64,000 nucleotides of DNA, from positions 930,001 to 994,000 of the forward strand of contig NC_016041.1 in NCBI RefSeq assembly GCF_000226565.1, read 5' to 3'. The DNA is from Glaciecola nitratireducens FR1064 (GTDB lineage: Bacteria; Pseudomonadota; Gammaproteobacteria; Enterobacterales; Alteromonadaceae). Shown here one piece after another: positions 17,833 to 29,800 of the stretch (the first letter of the stretch is position 1; each line of letters opens with the position of its first letter). The notes below the pieces were generated by a model, which saw only the letters and a list, made by a program, of their open reading frames with translations, searched no databases and had not been told where the DNA came from. The position numbers were made by a program, and so were the translations under genes.

Positions 17833-19032
17833 ATGGCAGATTGGCAAACAGCATTCGCGGAGATAAAACGCGGGTCGGATGAAATTTTAATTGAAGAAGA
17901 GCTTATTGAGAGGTTGAAAACAGGTAAACCTCTTAAAATCAAAGCTGGCTTCGATCCTACTGCGCCAGACCTGCATTTAGGACATACCGTTTTAATAAAC
18001 AAGCTTCGTGTATTTCAGCAGTTAGGACATGAAGTTATCTTCCTGATTGGCGACTTCACAGGTTTGATTGGCGATCCAACAGGTAAAAATGTAACACGCA
18101 AGCCACTGACAAAAGAGCAAGTGCTTGAAAATGCAAAAACTTATCAGGAACAAGTATTCAAAATTCTTGACCCTGCAAAAACCACTATTAGGTTCAATTC
18201 TGAGTGGTTCGATAAACTAGGGGCGGCGGGTATGATTAAACTAGCCGCAAGTCAAACGGTAGCAAGGATGTTGGAGCGTGATGACTTTAAAAAGCGCTAC
18301 GCTAATGGACAGCCAATTGCTATACACGAGTTTTTATATCCACTTGTGCAAGGTTGGGATTCTGTTGCGCTGGAATCTGACGTTGAGTTAGGCGGAACAG
18401 ACCAACGATTTAATCTGTTAATGGGCCGGGAGCTCCAGAAGTCTCAAGGTCAGAAACAACAAACTGTGCTCATGATGCCCTTGCTTGAAGGTTTAGATGG
18501 CGTGCAGAAAATGTCAAAGTCATTAAACAATTACATTGGTATTACCGACTCTCCCACAGAGATGTTTGGTAAAATAATGTCTATTTCTGATGAATTAATG
18601 TGGCGTTATTATGACTTGCTCAGCTTTAAACCCATTGATGAAATAAAGCAACTTAAAGAAGATATGGATAAGGGCAAAAACCCGCGCGATATTAAAATTG
18701 CTTTAGCGCAGGAACTCATAGCTCGTTTTCATAGTGAAGCTGAAGCAGACGCCGCTTTGCAGGATTTTATTCAGCGTTTTCAGAAAAATGCTATTCCTGA
18801 TGAGATGCCAGAAATTGAAATTACGATGGATGCAGAAGGGATTGCCATTGGCAATTTGCTAAAGCAGGCTGATTTAGTTGCTTCAACGTCGGACGCCATG
18901 CGGATGATTAAGCAAGGTGCGGTTAAAATTGATGGCGAGAAAGTAACTGATACACGATTGATTTTGCAGACAAAGGGCGAGAATGTATATCAGGTAGGCA
19001 AGCGTAAGTTTGCTCGTATATCCTTAATATAA
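17833..19032 (+). CDS. tyrS: Tyrosyl-tRNA synthetase
   Basis: The 399-residue class I synthetase has the HIGH motif as HLGH in [13 protein letters not shown] and the KMSKS loop in [26 protein letters not shown] binds tyrosine, and a C-terminal S4 RNA-binding domain (residues about 335-399, [16 protein letters not shown]) completes it. It joins tyrosine to tRNA-Tyr. The length fits the shorter TyrRS group of about 400 residues rather than the 424-residue E. coli type. The gene stands alone, divergent from the M23 peptidase and convergent with the rhodanese gene 21 bp away. Confidence 0.96.
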   Translation: MADWQTAFAEIKRGSDEILIEEELIERLKTGKPLKIKAGFDPTAPDLHLGHTVLINKLRVFQQLGHEVIFLIGDFTGLIGDPTGKNVTRKPLTKEQVLENAKTYQEQVFKILDPAKTTIRFNSEWFDKLGAAGMIKLAASQTVARMLERDDFKKRYANGQPIAIHEFLYPLVQGWDSVALESDVELGGTDQRFNLLMGRELQKSQGQKQQTVLMMPLLEGLDGVQKMSKSLNNYIGITDSPTEMFGKIMSISDELMWRYYDLLSFKPIDEIKQLKEDMDKGKNPRDIKIALAQELIARFHSEAEADAALQDFIQRFQKNAIPDEMPEIEITMDAEGIAIGNLLKQADLVASTSDAMRMIKQGAVKIDGEKVTDTRLILQTKGENVYQVGKRKFARISLI

Positions 19033-19053
19033 GCTCATTACGCTTCAAACAGA

Positions 19054-19446
19054 CTAATTACCTAACTTATTTGTTGGTCTGTTTTCTGTTTCCCATCCCA
19101 TCATATCGCCTTCGAGGTGCATAACATTTGTAAAGCCGTTGTCTTCCAACAAGGCAATGGCTTTACCTGCTCTCACACCAGAACGACAATAAACAACCAC
19201 TGGAGAGTTTTTAAAGTCTGATAGGCGAGTTAAATTGGTTTCGATTTCGCTCAGTGGAATATTAACCGATGTCGGTATATGGGCTTTGGTATATTCCTCA
19301 ACCGTCCTAACGTCTAACAATAAGCGTTCTGATGCTTTCATCGCTAGCATGGCGTCTGCACTAATATCTTCAGCGGCCATTGTTGAAGCTGAAACAAAAA
19401 ATAAATATAAGCAAGTCAGTAAACGGGTGATAGATTTTTTATTCAT
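19054..19446 (-). CDS. Exported rhodanese-domain protein
   Basis: This protein of about 130 residues starts with a signal peptide (MNKKSITRLLTCLYLFFVSA, cleavage near TMAAED). A single rhodanese domain follows, with LLLDVRTVEEY, the active loop YCRSGVRAGKA (catalytic Cys in CRSGVR) and FTNVMHLEGDMMGW. It would be a periplasmic sulfurtransferase or PspE-like protein; the sulfur acceptor is unknown. A longer frame extends to 19521, but the 25 extra residues precede the signal peptide and I prefer 19446. Confidence 0.87.
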   Translation of the reverse strand: MNKKSITRLLTCLYLFFVSASTMAAEDISADAMLAMKASERLLLDVRTVEEYTKAHIPTSVNIPLSEIETNLTRLSDFKNSPVVVYCRSGVRAGKAIALLEDNGFTNVMHLEGDMMGWETENRPTNKLGN

Positions 19447-19572
19447 ACCTAGCCTTGTTGCTTTGGTCAACGAGGCTGAAAGTGATGATGTTTTTATTTT
19501 TTTCATTTTTGCTGCGTCCATTTAAATTATTGCACTAGAACAAACGGCTCTGCCCGTTGCTTATTATATTAG

Positions 19573-20451
19573 CTAATTATTTTCAAAATGCACTTTTTTA
19601 CATAAAAGCGTAAGTTCGGGCAATACTCTTGCTGTAAACCTATGCAGTGCATCAGGGTTTACTGACACTATTTTGGGATTATAAACCGACTGATGCAATG
19701 CCCAGAAGGCTTTCACTGAACTGAGGTTTTGATGACTTGCTGCAATAACTACCTCAGGCTGTTTTCTAATGATATCTGCCATGGAAAACTGCGCGTAAGC
19801 AGTGGGAAGATCAGCATAAATGTTTTGAATATTGCACAAGGAAAGCAAAGAATTTATCCATACGTCACTTCCCATGCCGCTTAAAGGCTGTTGATTCATG
19901 TAATAAAGCGCATTTGTGGCTTGCTTCGCATACTCCGATTTTATGTTGCCTACCTGTTCGGTCATATCGGCATGCAGTTTTTTGCTTTTTGAAACGGCGT
20001 TCAGCGCTTGTCCTAAGGTAAGTACTTCCTCCATAAGTGCTTTAATATTCGCTGGAGATGAACGAAAAATAACGTAGCCCAATTGCTCCAGTCGATCAAT
20101 ATCTTGTGTTTTGTTGCCGCCGGCCCAGACCAGAATAATGGTAGGCTCTAGCCGAATGATAGCAGCAATGTCGGCCCCTTGATAATTTGCTACTGTTGGC
20201 AACTTAACCGAGCAATCTTCATTAATACAACCTTGAGCATACGGATAATCGCTGTAGTCACTCACCCCAACTAATTGTTTCTCTCGACCTAGCGCAAACA
20301 CCATTTCTGTAAGATGAGGCGACAGGCTAACAATACGCTGAGGCTTGCTTTTAGCATAACTTGACGACACGTTTAACAATAAGAATGCTAACAATAAGGG
20401 GATAAATAGCAGACTTAAATGCTTATTCTTCTCTGTGCTTTTATAAACCAA
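19573..20451 (-). CDS. btuF: Periplasmic cobalamin-binding protein, BtuF-like
   Basis: This 292-residue protein has an N-terminal signal segment (LSLLFIPLLLAFLLLNVSS) and the class III binding-protein start PQRIVSLSPHLTEMVFALGR. LVGVSDYSDYP, YQGADIAAIIRLEPTIILVW and a C-terminal lobe follow. This is the BtuF/cobalamin-binding pattern. BtuF hands vitamin B12 to the BtuCD importer. It follows the CbiB-like gene and mtnN on the same strand, and mtnN-btuF adjacency is also known from E. coli, which supports the call. No btuC, btuD, btuB or B12 riboswitch is visible here. Confidence 0.8.
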   Translation of the reverse strand: MVYKSTEKNKHLSLLFIPLLLAFLLLNVSSSYAKSKPQRIVSLSPHLTEMVFALGREKQLVGVSDYSDYPYAQGCINEDCSVKLPTVANYQGADIAAIIRLEPTIILVWAGGNKTQDIDRLEQLGYVIFRSSPANIKALMEEVLTLGQALNAVSKSKKLHADMTEQVGNIKSEYAKQATNALYYMNQQPLSGMGSDVWINSLLSLCNIQNIYADLPTAYAQFSMADIIRKQPEVVIAASHQNLSSVKAFWALHQSVYNPKIVSVNPDALHRFTARVLPELTLLCKKVHFENN

Positions 20452-20523
20452 TATAGCTTTTAAGCAGGCAGCGCATGATTGTAAATTTCTAAGAATGATA
20501 AGTTTGCTCTTTTGAGTTTTTGG

Positions 20524-21522
20524 TTAAATAGTCGAGTAAATAGTATTGATGATTAGACAAGTTAACAGGAGGAGCAAAAGATTTACAACAAGAACCCGAT
20601 TAATTAGCGCAATTGTATTGGGCATAAATGCTGCATTAGGTTCGCCTCTGCCAATGTACTTCGTTCTGCGTACTTTTCTATCGTTATAAAATACAGCGCC
20701 GCTGAGATTGACGTCGAGAGCAAAATGACTTGCACGGAGTAAAATTGCGCCATGCGGTTCGGTTGCGCGTTTTGCTAGCTTTTGCGTTCTAAGATAAACA
20801 ATGGCTTTAAAGCCCCGGCTCAATATTACTGATATCAATGCGTTAAGTCGGATAGGCAGCCATTGGAATATCATCACCAGTTTTTCCATCGGCTTTCCAA
20901 ATTCACGATAGGCGTCAATTTTCGGATTCCATACAAGGTGTAACTCGTAGCACAAGCGATAAGTCAACAAAGTGAATGGTCCAAAAACAATGAATAGAAA
21001 GTAGCAAACTAAGGCTTGATAATGAAAGCGCAGGATCAAGCTTTCAACGGCCGCTTTGCTCACACCTACTTCCGACAACATTGCTGTTTCTCTCAATACC
21101 ATTGGCGATAATAGGTCTTTTGCGAGTTTCTTTTTACTGGCTAATAATGCCCGTCTAATATGTTGAAACTGATGAATATTAGATGAAAATTGGATGCACA
21201 CATATAAAATAATGGCATCGAACAATTCTGGATAATAAACGAACTCTCTGAATATGACTAATATGATGAGGTTAGGTGCGACAATCATGAATGGGGCAAG
21301 TGAACCTGATATCCGAGATTGCATTGTTTTTGGCTGAGAGGTCGACGTTAAGTTCCTATCTGGACAAACGCGCTGCGCCATTCTAAGTCCGAGCAAGCGA
21401 ACAAAAGCGAGCGGATCGACACGAGTAGGTAGGTGCCAAAAGCGCTCAAAGAGCACCACGGCACATAAAATAAACCAAGGTAAAATAGCCGGTGTTGTGA
21501 TAAAGCTAATCAGGCTCTCCAT
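20524..21522 (-). CDS. CobD/CbiB-like adenosylcobinamide-phosphate synthase family protein
   Basis: The 332-residue membrane protein has four to six hydrophobic segments and the family layout: an early RFWHLPTRVDPLAFVR, a middle YRLCYELHLVWNPKIDAYREFG, and WLPIRLNALISVI. CbiB joins cobyric acid to aminopropanol phosphate in B12 synthesis. This copy sits 3 bp after mtnN and 72 bp before the btuF-like gene, so it fits B12 salvage rather than full synthesis, since no other cob genes are here. It is a diverged member, and I am less sure of the exact reaction than of the family. Confidence 0.77.
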   Translation of the reverse strand: MESLISFITTPAILPWFILCAVVLFERFWHLPTRVDPLAFVRLLGLRMAQRVCPDRNLTSTSQPKTMQSRISGSLAPFMIVAPNLIILVIFREFVYYPELFDAIILYVCIQFSSNIHQFQHIRRALLASKKKLAKDLLSPMVLRETAMLSEVGVSKAAVESLILRFHYQALVCYFLFIVFGPFTLLTYRLCYELHLVWNPKIDAYREFGKPMEKLVMIFQWLPIRLNALISVILSRGFKAIVYLRTQKLAKRATEPHGAILLRASHFALDVNLSGAVFYNDRKVRRTKYIGRGEPNAAFMPNTIALINRVLVVNLLLLLLTCLIINTIYSTI

Positions 21523-21525
21523 GAA

Positions 21526-22221
21526 TTAGTCGAGCGCTTTTACCATTCCCATCACCAACTGTGCGCTATTTTTTGCCGCTTTTTCTAAATAGGCTTGGAA
21601 TGAAACCGTAGAAGTTTTGCCTGCTATGTCGGATAGACTGCGGATCACTAAAAATGGAATGCCCATTAAATAAGCGGTTTGGGCAATAGCAGCGCCCTCC
21701 ATTTCAACAGCCATCATCGACGGAAATTTTTGCAGTGTTGCCGCTGCGAGCTCATCGCTACCAACAAAACTATCGCCGGAACAAACTAGACCTTTTTTCA
21801 CCTTCACACCATCTATTTGGCTAGCTGATTTCTCTGCGGCTTCAATCAATTGCTCGTTACACACGTAATTCTCAGGCATACCAGCGCATTGACCTGGCAC
21901 GTAACCAAAGACGGTTAAATCTACGTCGTGGTGAGTCACCACATCGCTAATAACAATATCGCCAATATTAAGCTCTTTATCGAAACCGCCGGCCGAACCA
22001 GTGTTAACAACATAGTCAGGGTCAAATTTTTCTATGATCATAGTAGTAGCGACAGCCGCTGCCACTTTACCGATACCGCACTTCACCAACACAATTTCAT
22101 GACCGTGTAGTTTGCCAGTATAAAAGACGAGATGTGAGTAAGTAACTTGCTGTAAGTCTTCAAGAGACTCTTTAATAAGTTTCACTTCTTCGTCCATTGC
22201 TCCTAAGATTGCTATTTTCAT
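21526..22221 (-). CDS. mtnN: 5'-methylthioadenosine/S-adenosylhomocysteine nucleosidase
   Basis: This 231-residue enzyme starts MKIAILGAMDEEVKLIKESL with the catalytic Glu of AMDEEV. It shows NTGSAGGFD, ICSGDSF-type VCSGDSFVGSDE, AVEMEGAAIAQ (substrate Glu) and VIRSLSDIAGK with the catalytic Asp. It splits methylthioadenosine and S-adenosylhomocysteine to adenine and a thioribose or ribosyl-homocysteine, feeding methionine salvage and the activated methyl cycle. It heads a likely mtnN-cbiB-btuF run. The terminator at 22270-22301 separates it from the gene upstream. Confidence 0.96.
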   Translation of the reverse strand: MKIAILGAMDEEVKLIKESLEDLQQVTYSHLVFYTGKLHGHEIVLVKCGIGKVAAAVATTMIIEKFDPDYVVNTGSAGGFDKELNIGDIVISDVVTHHDVDLTVFGYVPGQCAGMPENYVCNEQLIEAAEKSASQIDGVKVKKGLVCSGDSFVGSDELAAATLQKFPSMMAVEMEGAAIAQTAYLMGIPFLVIRSLSDIAGKTSTVSFQAYLEKAAKNSAQLVMGMVKALD

Positions 22222-22269
22222 GGGTTGTCTCTTTATTCAATTGCACAGAAGTTTACTAAGCATATGCAG

Positions 22270-22301
22270 AAACGCAAGAAAACATATGAATTCTTGCGTT
22301 T
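22270..22301 (-). terminator. Terminator after the DUF2726 gene
   Basis: A perfect 11-bp stem (AAACGCAAGAA and TTCTTGCGTTT) with a 10-nt loop ends in TTT on the minus strand. It lies between the DUF2726 stop at 22387 and the mtnN start. Confidence 0.75.
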
Positions 22302-22386
22302 ATTTTGCGTCGCTAGGTAGAAGCGCGTTGCTAGGTGTTCATTAGTCTTCTCAACGCACTTACTAATGTCGTCAGCTAGGCAGTGT

Positions 22387-22986
22387 TTAAGCAGCAACTT
22401 GTCTTGATGAACGAATTGGACGAGTAGGGCGCTTAGTCGGTGTAAATAAGCTAGGCGTCTCTTCAACCGCTGGTATTGGGAGCTTGCCTTGGCGACGTCT
22501 GAACGCTACTAGTTTGGATTCAATACAGTCTCTTATATCTTCAATTTTATAACCGTGACGAGCCTTTATGCGAGCGTGCGGTATACCCGCAGAATCTAAT
22601 GCACCTGTAACAAAGAAGTCGCGCGTTGTTTTATGTCCTTCTTTACCCAACGAGTGCACTAAATCAAGTGCTAATACCGGCGTCATGTCGATTTTATTTA
22701 CAAGCACGAAGTCGAGCTGTTTGCCGCCAGCTCTCAGCAATGCGCTTTTCGCCATTTTTTTGTTCGTGTTTCTGCGTAATGCCAGGATGTCAGTCAGCTT
22801 TACCCGACACATGACTCTAAATTCATTACCTACCGCTTTTTCAATCATATCGAGAAATTGATGCTCGACCGGCGAAAAAAGCTGGGATTTACTCATGAAG
22901 GGAAAGCTGACTTCGTCAACGCTGAGCTTGATAGCAACAATAGCAACGACGATTAATACCATAATAAGGATAATTGCGAATTCCAT
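22387..22986 (-). CDS. DUF2726 protein with N-terminal membrane anchor
   Basis: This 199-residue protein has one N-terminal membrane helix (MEFAIILIMVLIVVAIVAI) and then a DUF2726 domain: LFSPVEHQFLDMIEKAVG, FRVMCRVKLTDIL, GKQLDFVLVNK and PVLALDLVHS. The spacing of the acidic residue in QLDFVLV and later residues recalls restriction-endonuclease-like folds, which has been proposed for the family; that is an inference. The tail is basic (FTPTKRPTRPIRSSRQ). AGGAG lies 6 nt before the ATG at 22986, which settles the start; a longer frame to 23085 is not supported. Function unknown. Confidence 0.8.
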   Translation of the reverse strand: MEFAIILIMVLIVVAIVAIKLSVDEVSFPFMSKSQLFSPVEHQFLDMIEKAVGNEFRVMCRVKLTDILALRRNTNKKMAKSALLRAGGKQLDFVLVNKIDMTPVLALDLVHSLGKEGHKTTRDFFVTGALDSAGIPHARIKARHGYKIEDIRDCIESKLVAFRRRQGKLPIPAVEETPSLFTPTKRPTRPIRSSRQVAA

Positions 22987-23207
22987 AACGACTCCTAAAA
23001 CATTGGTTTGTTTCTTCAATTTTGTAGTGAAGAAGAAACTCATCAAGACTAAATCAAAAAGAGAATGGGAGGCTTCCCACTGCATATTGAAGGTTTAGCA
23101 ATTGATGTGCCAATAGATATTCTTTATTGAAAATAAAATAGTAGAGAACCTAAAGAAGATTAAAAGTTGACGCATAGAGCAGAAAGACAAGTAATTTGCA
23201 AAAACAA

Positions 23208-23244
23208 AAAAGGTCAGTATTTATTATGTAAATACTGACCTTTT
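23208..23244. terminator. Strong bidirectional terminator
   Basis: A 16-bp perfect stem (AAAAGGTCAGTATTTA and its complement) with a 5-nt loop carries A-runs on one side and T-runs on the other. It ends the repeat-protein gene whose stop is at 23288. Confidence 0.85.
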
Positions 23245-23287
23245 GAAATACAATCATTGAAAGTAACATCATGAAAAATATGACTTT

Positions 23288-24946
23288 TTAGATAACTGGA
23301 GACTTTACAAGTATATCTACCTGAGTACCGCCACCGTCTTTTGAAATGATCAGGGTGGTGTTGTTGTCTGCACTTTTCAGCATCGTTCTTTGCTTAATTG
23401 CCTTCGGTTCAACAAAATTAGCCGAGGACGCTAAATAGTACTGAATGACCTCTTCAGGTGTTTGTGGAATGAATAAAATCATTGATGCCGGAAAGTCGGC
23501 GGCAAATATTTGGCACATTTTGCCGTTTACCGGAATACTGACCTTGTTGAAGTCTTCAGGACAACCCGCACTGCGTGTTGCTACAGTAACGTTAGCGTCG
23601 ATTTTGTTCGTCACCTCGTCGTTGGCGAAAGTCTCTGGAGCGGAGTTTTGAGCACTATCTGGCGTTGTCGGCGCAGATAGCGATGCTGAAGTTGATACGC
23701 TAGCCAATTGAATTGGTGCGGACTCTTCTAATTCAACAATCTTTGGCGCGACTTCTTCTGCCACATCGGCTTCTGCAATGTTACTTTGAACAAACTTTGC
23801 TTCGGTAACACCTGCTTGAGCATATTCCTCTTCGGCAGCTGCGATCTCAGAGGCCTCTGCTTCAACAGCTTCTGTTTCGACGACTGCAATCTCAGTAACT
23901 TCAGCTTCAACAGCTTCTATTTCGACGACTGCAATTTCAGTAACTTCAGTTTCAACAGCTTCTGTTTCGACGGCAGCAATTTCAGTAACTTCAGCTTCAA
24001 CAGCTTCTGTTTCGACGGCAGCAATTTCAGTAACTTCAGCTTCAACAGCTTCTGTTTCGACGGCAGCAATTTCAGCAACGTCTGCTTCAACAGTTTCCAT
24101 TTCGACGGCTGCAATGTCCGACGCTGACGCTTTAGTTTCTACAACATCTATTTCATCAGTATTGCTCATAGCAAACGTTTCAACGCGCTCGGGCTGGTCG
24201 TTGCTTTCCACTAATGTTGAAGAACCGTCAACCTCGCTTTTTTCTTCTGCGTTAAGTGTCGTCAGCGCTTCAGATACTGGCATTGCAGGTAATGCATCTT
24301 CGTCAAGTTCGTTAATATTGATAGAGACTGGGCTGTTTATCTTAGTCGATTTACTTGCTACTCCTTGAGCAACGGGCTGTATTTCAATTTCGGTGGCAAC
24401 GTCAGCTTCACTAGAATAGTCAACATTTGCTGCTGATGCGTCTTGTGTTTTGTTGCTATCAAATTCTGAGTCTTGAATAGTGCTGTTTGTATTTCCGTTA
24501 GTTGTCGCAACTAACTCTTCTACGTCAACAATGTCTGCTACAGCATAGTCTTGAGCCACGGCTGCTGCTGGCTCAATGGTCGGAGCAGATGACGATAGTT
24601 CGTCTTTGGCTTCGCTAGTAATGGCTAAACCAGCTAAAACTAGTTCGGCAACTGACTTTTGTGAGTGATCCACTTTTTTAGTCGCTGCTTGCCTAACAAC
24701 AAGTTGCCCTACTGGGATTGAAGCCTGTTTGCTTGTGTAGGCCGCTAGTTGGAGGGTAGCATCTCTCGAATCTAGCAGCGCGGTTAACGCTTGCTCTACT
24801 TGAGCCGGTGTCTGTAATTTGCTATTCAATTGGTTCGCTGTCACGGAGGCAGATAAAGAGGCGATGACAACACCTGCCACTAAGCTTGGTATGTACTTAA
24901 GCAAAGGAGTGGTTTGATTAATGTTCGTTTTCTTTGTGTATTTCAC
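23288..24946 (-). CDS. Exported acidic protein with tandem 15-residue repeats, function unknown
   Basis: A 552-residue protein with a signal segment (LVAGVVIASLSASVTANQ), a short N-terminal domain (LNSKLQTPAQVEQALTALLD) and a long region rich in Glu, Ala, Val and Thr. Inside that region are six clear and one degenerate copies of EIAAVETEAVEAEVT. A compact C-terminal domain of about 95 residues follows, with two cysteines (SAGCPEDFNK and GKMCQIFAADFP), which may form a disulfide, and ending TQVDILVKSPVI. I do not recognise the family. The design (exported, repeat spacer, folded tail) suggests a periplasmic or surface protein with a variable-length stalk. It is a single gene with its own strong terminator. 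The reading frame is intact, so the repeats are in a live gene. Confidence 0.72.
   Translation of the reverse strand: MKYTKKTNINQTTPLLKYIPSLVAGVVIASLSASVTANQLNSKLQTPAQVEQALTALLDSRDATLQLAAYTSKQASIPVGQLVVRQAATKKVDHSQKSVAELVLAGLAITSEAKDELSSSAPTIEPAAAVAQDYAVADIVDVEELVATTNGNTNSTIQDSEFDSNKTQDASAANVDYSSEADVATEIEIQPVAQGVASKSTKINSPVSININELDEDALPAMPVSEALTTLNAEEKSEVDGSSTLVESNDQPERVETFAMSNTDEIDVVETKASASDIAAVEMETVEADVAEIAAVETEAVEAEVTEIAAVETEAVEAEVTEIAAVETEAVETEVTEIAVVEIEAVEAEVTEIAVVETEAVEAEASEIAAAEEEYAQAGVTEAKFVQSNIAEADVAEEVAPKIVELEESAPIQLASVSTSASLSAPTTPDSAQNSAPETFANDEVTNKIDANVTVATRSAGCPEDFNKVSIPVNGKMCQIFAADFPASMILFIPQTPEEVIQYYLASSANFVEPKAIKQRTMLKSADNNTTLIISKDGGGTQVDILVKSPVI
23804..24118 (-). repeat. Seven tandem 45-bp repeats inside a coding region
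   Basis: Seven consecutive units of 45 bp encode the 15-residue unit. Units 2-4 are nearly identical; the first and last units are diverged. The unit length is a multiple of three, so gain or loss of copies would keep the frame and change stalk length. Confidence 0.9.
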
Positions 24947-25295
24947 TGTGTTTACCTGCCTTAAATGCTGACTTTCATTTGATTGCCGCGCTGCTAATAC
25001 CGCTATTTTTATTCACCCTGAACGTCGGTAGTGGTTTTTCCCGAACATATTTTGAAGAAGGCGGATTGGGCCAATTTTCAATGTACGATATGCTGCAATC
25101 GAAAGTGATGTCCGTTATTCGAACTGTAGAAGTATCATCGGCAGGATACTAGCTGTACTGAAGGTTTGAAGTCTGCTAGATAATAGCTAGGTATGGTAAG
25201 CAATAACCTAATGAAGGGGCTTGCTGAATTTAGGTGACTCGGCGATAAAGTCTTGAGTCCATGCCGCGGGTAAACAAAAACAATTTAAAGACAAC
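24947..25295. other. Gap upstream of the repeat-protein gene
   Basis: It should contain the promoter of the leftward repeat-protein gene. Small open frames occur on the plus strand but have no coding character that I can support. The right end is the gltD terminator. Confidence 0.4.
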
Positions 25296-25346
25296 AAAAA
25301 GCGAGTGTAAGCAGCAAGATATATAGTTGCACTGCCTTACACTCGC
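25296..25346 (-). terminator. Terminator of the gltBD operon
   Basis: An 11-bp perfect stem (GCGAGTGTAAG and CTTACACTCGC) with a 24-nt loop is followed by TTTTT on the minus strand, 35 bp past the gltD stop. Confidence 0.8.
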
Positions 25347-25380
25347 TTCATTATTAAAGCTTTGTAAATAGCTGAAGCTC

Positions 25381-26811
<1,431 letters not shown>

Positions 26812-29800
26812 CTATTGCGCTTGTATGCGTAGTTCTGCGGTAGAACGGCTGATATGGCCAAGCAAGTTTTTGACGTCGCTGGTTTTAGGCTTAATTAACC
26901 TAAAGTTTTTACTTTCTTCAGCGAAGTTCGTGAGTAAAGCGAGTGAATGGTCACTTCCGGTTTCTTCATAGTGGCGGTTGATTAGTCCGCGTAAATGCTC
27001 AGACAAAATAACTTTGTCGTCAACGCTCATAATATCAACTAGGTCTTCATTTACTCTATTGTTCATATCATTAAATTCATCATACAAGTAGGCAAAGCCT
27101 CCGGTCATACCAGCACCAAAGTTCACCCCTATGCTACCGAGGCAAGCCACAATGCCACCAGTCATGTATTCACAGCCGTTATCACCCATGCCTTCAATAA
27201 CCGCAACTGCGCCTGAATTTCGAACCGCAAAGCGTTCGCCTGCGCGACCCGCTGCGAATAGTTTGCCGCCAGTAGCACCATACAAACAGGTGTTGCCCAT
27301 AATGGTACTGCTGTGGGTATCAAACGACACATTACGTGGAGGATGAATAACCAGTTTGCCACCGGTCATGCCTTTGCCTACGTAATCATTCGCATCACCA
27401 ATTAAGCGCATTTGTAAACCGCCTGCGTTCCAACAACCGAAGGATTGACCGACGGTGCCAGTTAGGGTCAGTTGAATAGGATGATCTGCCATGCCTTGAT
27501 TGCCGTGTATGCTGGCAATGTAGCCTGACAAGGTTGCCCCAATACTGCGATCCGTGTTGCGAACATTGTACGTAAACTGAGCTCCCTTTAAGTGTTTAAC
27601 GGCATGTTTGTTATCCGCTAATATCCTTTTGTTCAATACGCCTTTATCAATAGGTTCATTGGTTGTCTCTGAACAGAACAAACGAGTATGCTTGCCTGCC
27701 TCAGGCTTAACCAATAGAGGCGATAAATCAAGTCGTTGTTGTTTTGCAGTTTGTCCTTCCAACAACGTTAGTAACTCGGTTCGACCTACCAAGTCTTGGA
27801 AACTGGTCACACCTATGCTGGCCATAATTTCGCGCACTTCTTGAGCGACGAACTTAAAGTAGTTCATTACCATGTCGGGCAAACCAATAAAGTAGTTTTC
27901 ACGCAGGGTTTTGTCTTGGGTAGCCACACCTGTAGCACAATTATTTAAATGACAAATGCGCAGATACTTGCAGCCTAGGGCAACCATTGGGCCAGTGCCA
28001 AAGCCAAAGCTTTCAGCGCCAAGAATACCTGCCTTAACTACGTCTAAGCCAGTTTTTAAACCGCCATCGGTTTGAACCCGAACTTTGTGTCGTAATCCGT
28101 TTTCAACGAGGGCTTGCTGTGTTTCAGCTAAGCCCAATTCAAATGGACTTCCTGCATACTTAACCGAAGATAACGGGCTGGCACCAGTTCCGCCATCATA
28201 GCCAGAAATGGTGATCAAGTCGGCATAGGCTTTAGCCACCCCTGTGGCAATTGTGCCCACGCCAGGCTCAGATACTAATTTCACTGAAATCAGCGCTTTA
28301 GGGTTAACTTGCTTTAGATCGAATATGAGTTGAGCTAAATCCTCTATTGAATAAATATCGTGATGCGGTGGTGGTGAAATTAGGGTAACGCCAGGCACTG
28401 AAAAGCGTAAATCGGCGATGTATTTATTCACTTTATCGCCCGGTAGCTGACCGCCTTCGCCGGGTTTAGCGCCCTGAGCCACTTTAATTTGAATAACACT
28501 CGCATTCATTAAGTAGTGCGGGGTCACGCCAAAGCGACCAGAAGCCACTTGTTTAATTTTACTGTTCTTTTCGGTGTTAAAGCGCGCCGGATCTTCACCA
28601 CCTTCGCCTGAATTCGATTGACCACCCAAACGGTTCATTGCAATCGCTAACGCTTCGTGTGCTTCTGGACTCAATGAGCCCATCGACATCGCTGCAGTAT
28701 CAAAGCGGGGAAATAATTTTTCCGCTGGTTCAACTTGATCGATGTGAATGGCTTCTTTGAAGCTCTTTATTTGCATGAGATCACGTAAATGCGCAGGAGC
28801 ACGATCATTCACCAAGCTACTGTACACTTGATAATCTTCGTATTTTCCGCTCACCACTGCCTTTTGCAGCGAAGTGACTACATCCGGGTTGTATGCGTGA
28901 TATTCGCCGCCGTGAACGTATTTCAACAAACCACCGTGGGAGATTTTTTTACGCTTTAGCCAAGCGATTCTGGAGAGATTTGTTAAGTCCTGCTCGAAAT
29001 CGGCAAATGATGCACCTTGAATGCGGCTCGGTACGCCCCTAAAGCAAAGTGCAACGACGTCACTATTAATGCCGACGGCTTCGAATAACTTAGAACTTCT
29101 ATAACTCGCAATCGTGCTAATGCCCATCTTAGACATTATCTTGTACAAGCCTTTGTTAATGCCCTTTCGGTAATTCATAACGGCCTGCATAGCACTGATG
29201 TCTAACTCTTTATTTTCGACCATCTGTTCAATGGTTTCATATGCTAAGAAAGGATAAACAGCCGTGGCGCCCAGGCCTATAAGTACGGCAAAGTGGTGCG
29301 GATCTCTTGCTGATGCTGTTTCTACAACAATATTAGCGTCGCAACGCAGTGCTTTGTCAATCAGTCGGCGTTGCACTGCACCAACGGCCATAGCTGCTGG
29401 GATGGGTAATGTTTCGGGACTGATATCTCTGTCGGTAAGTACAACAAAAACGGCACCGCGCTCGCGCACAGCCTCTTCAACTTCATCACAAACACGCACA
29501 ATTGCTGCGGCTAGGCCTTCCTCTGGATGATAGTTAAGTTGAATGTTTTCGTTGTGATAATACTTTTCGTCCAGCTCGCGCAGCTGTTTTAAGTCGGTAT
29601 ACATAAGAATAGGTGACTTAAACAATACTCGGTTTGCATAGCCTCTAGTTTCATTAAACACGTTCTGCTCACGACCAATACAGGTTGCCAAAGACATAAC
29701 GTGATTTTCGCGTAAGGAGTCAATTGGTGGATTGGTAACTTGCGCAAATTGCTGCCTAAAGTAGTCATAAAGCGTGCGATTGTTTGATGACATGACGGCC

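Noticed and set aside
23786-24127. Open frame on the plus strand with a striking repeated FNSFCFDGSNFSNFS pattern, like a pentapeptide-type repeat protein
   Set aside because: It is the complement of the 45-bp repeats of the real minus-strand gene; the periodicity comes from that gene, and there is no ribosome site or family match.
24934-25152. A 72-codon plus-strand frame upstream of the repeat protein
   Set aside because: It starts inside the opposite gene's start region, has no ribosome site and no similarity; its hydrophobic start is likely chance.
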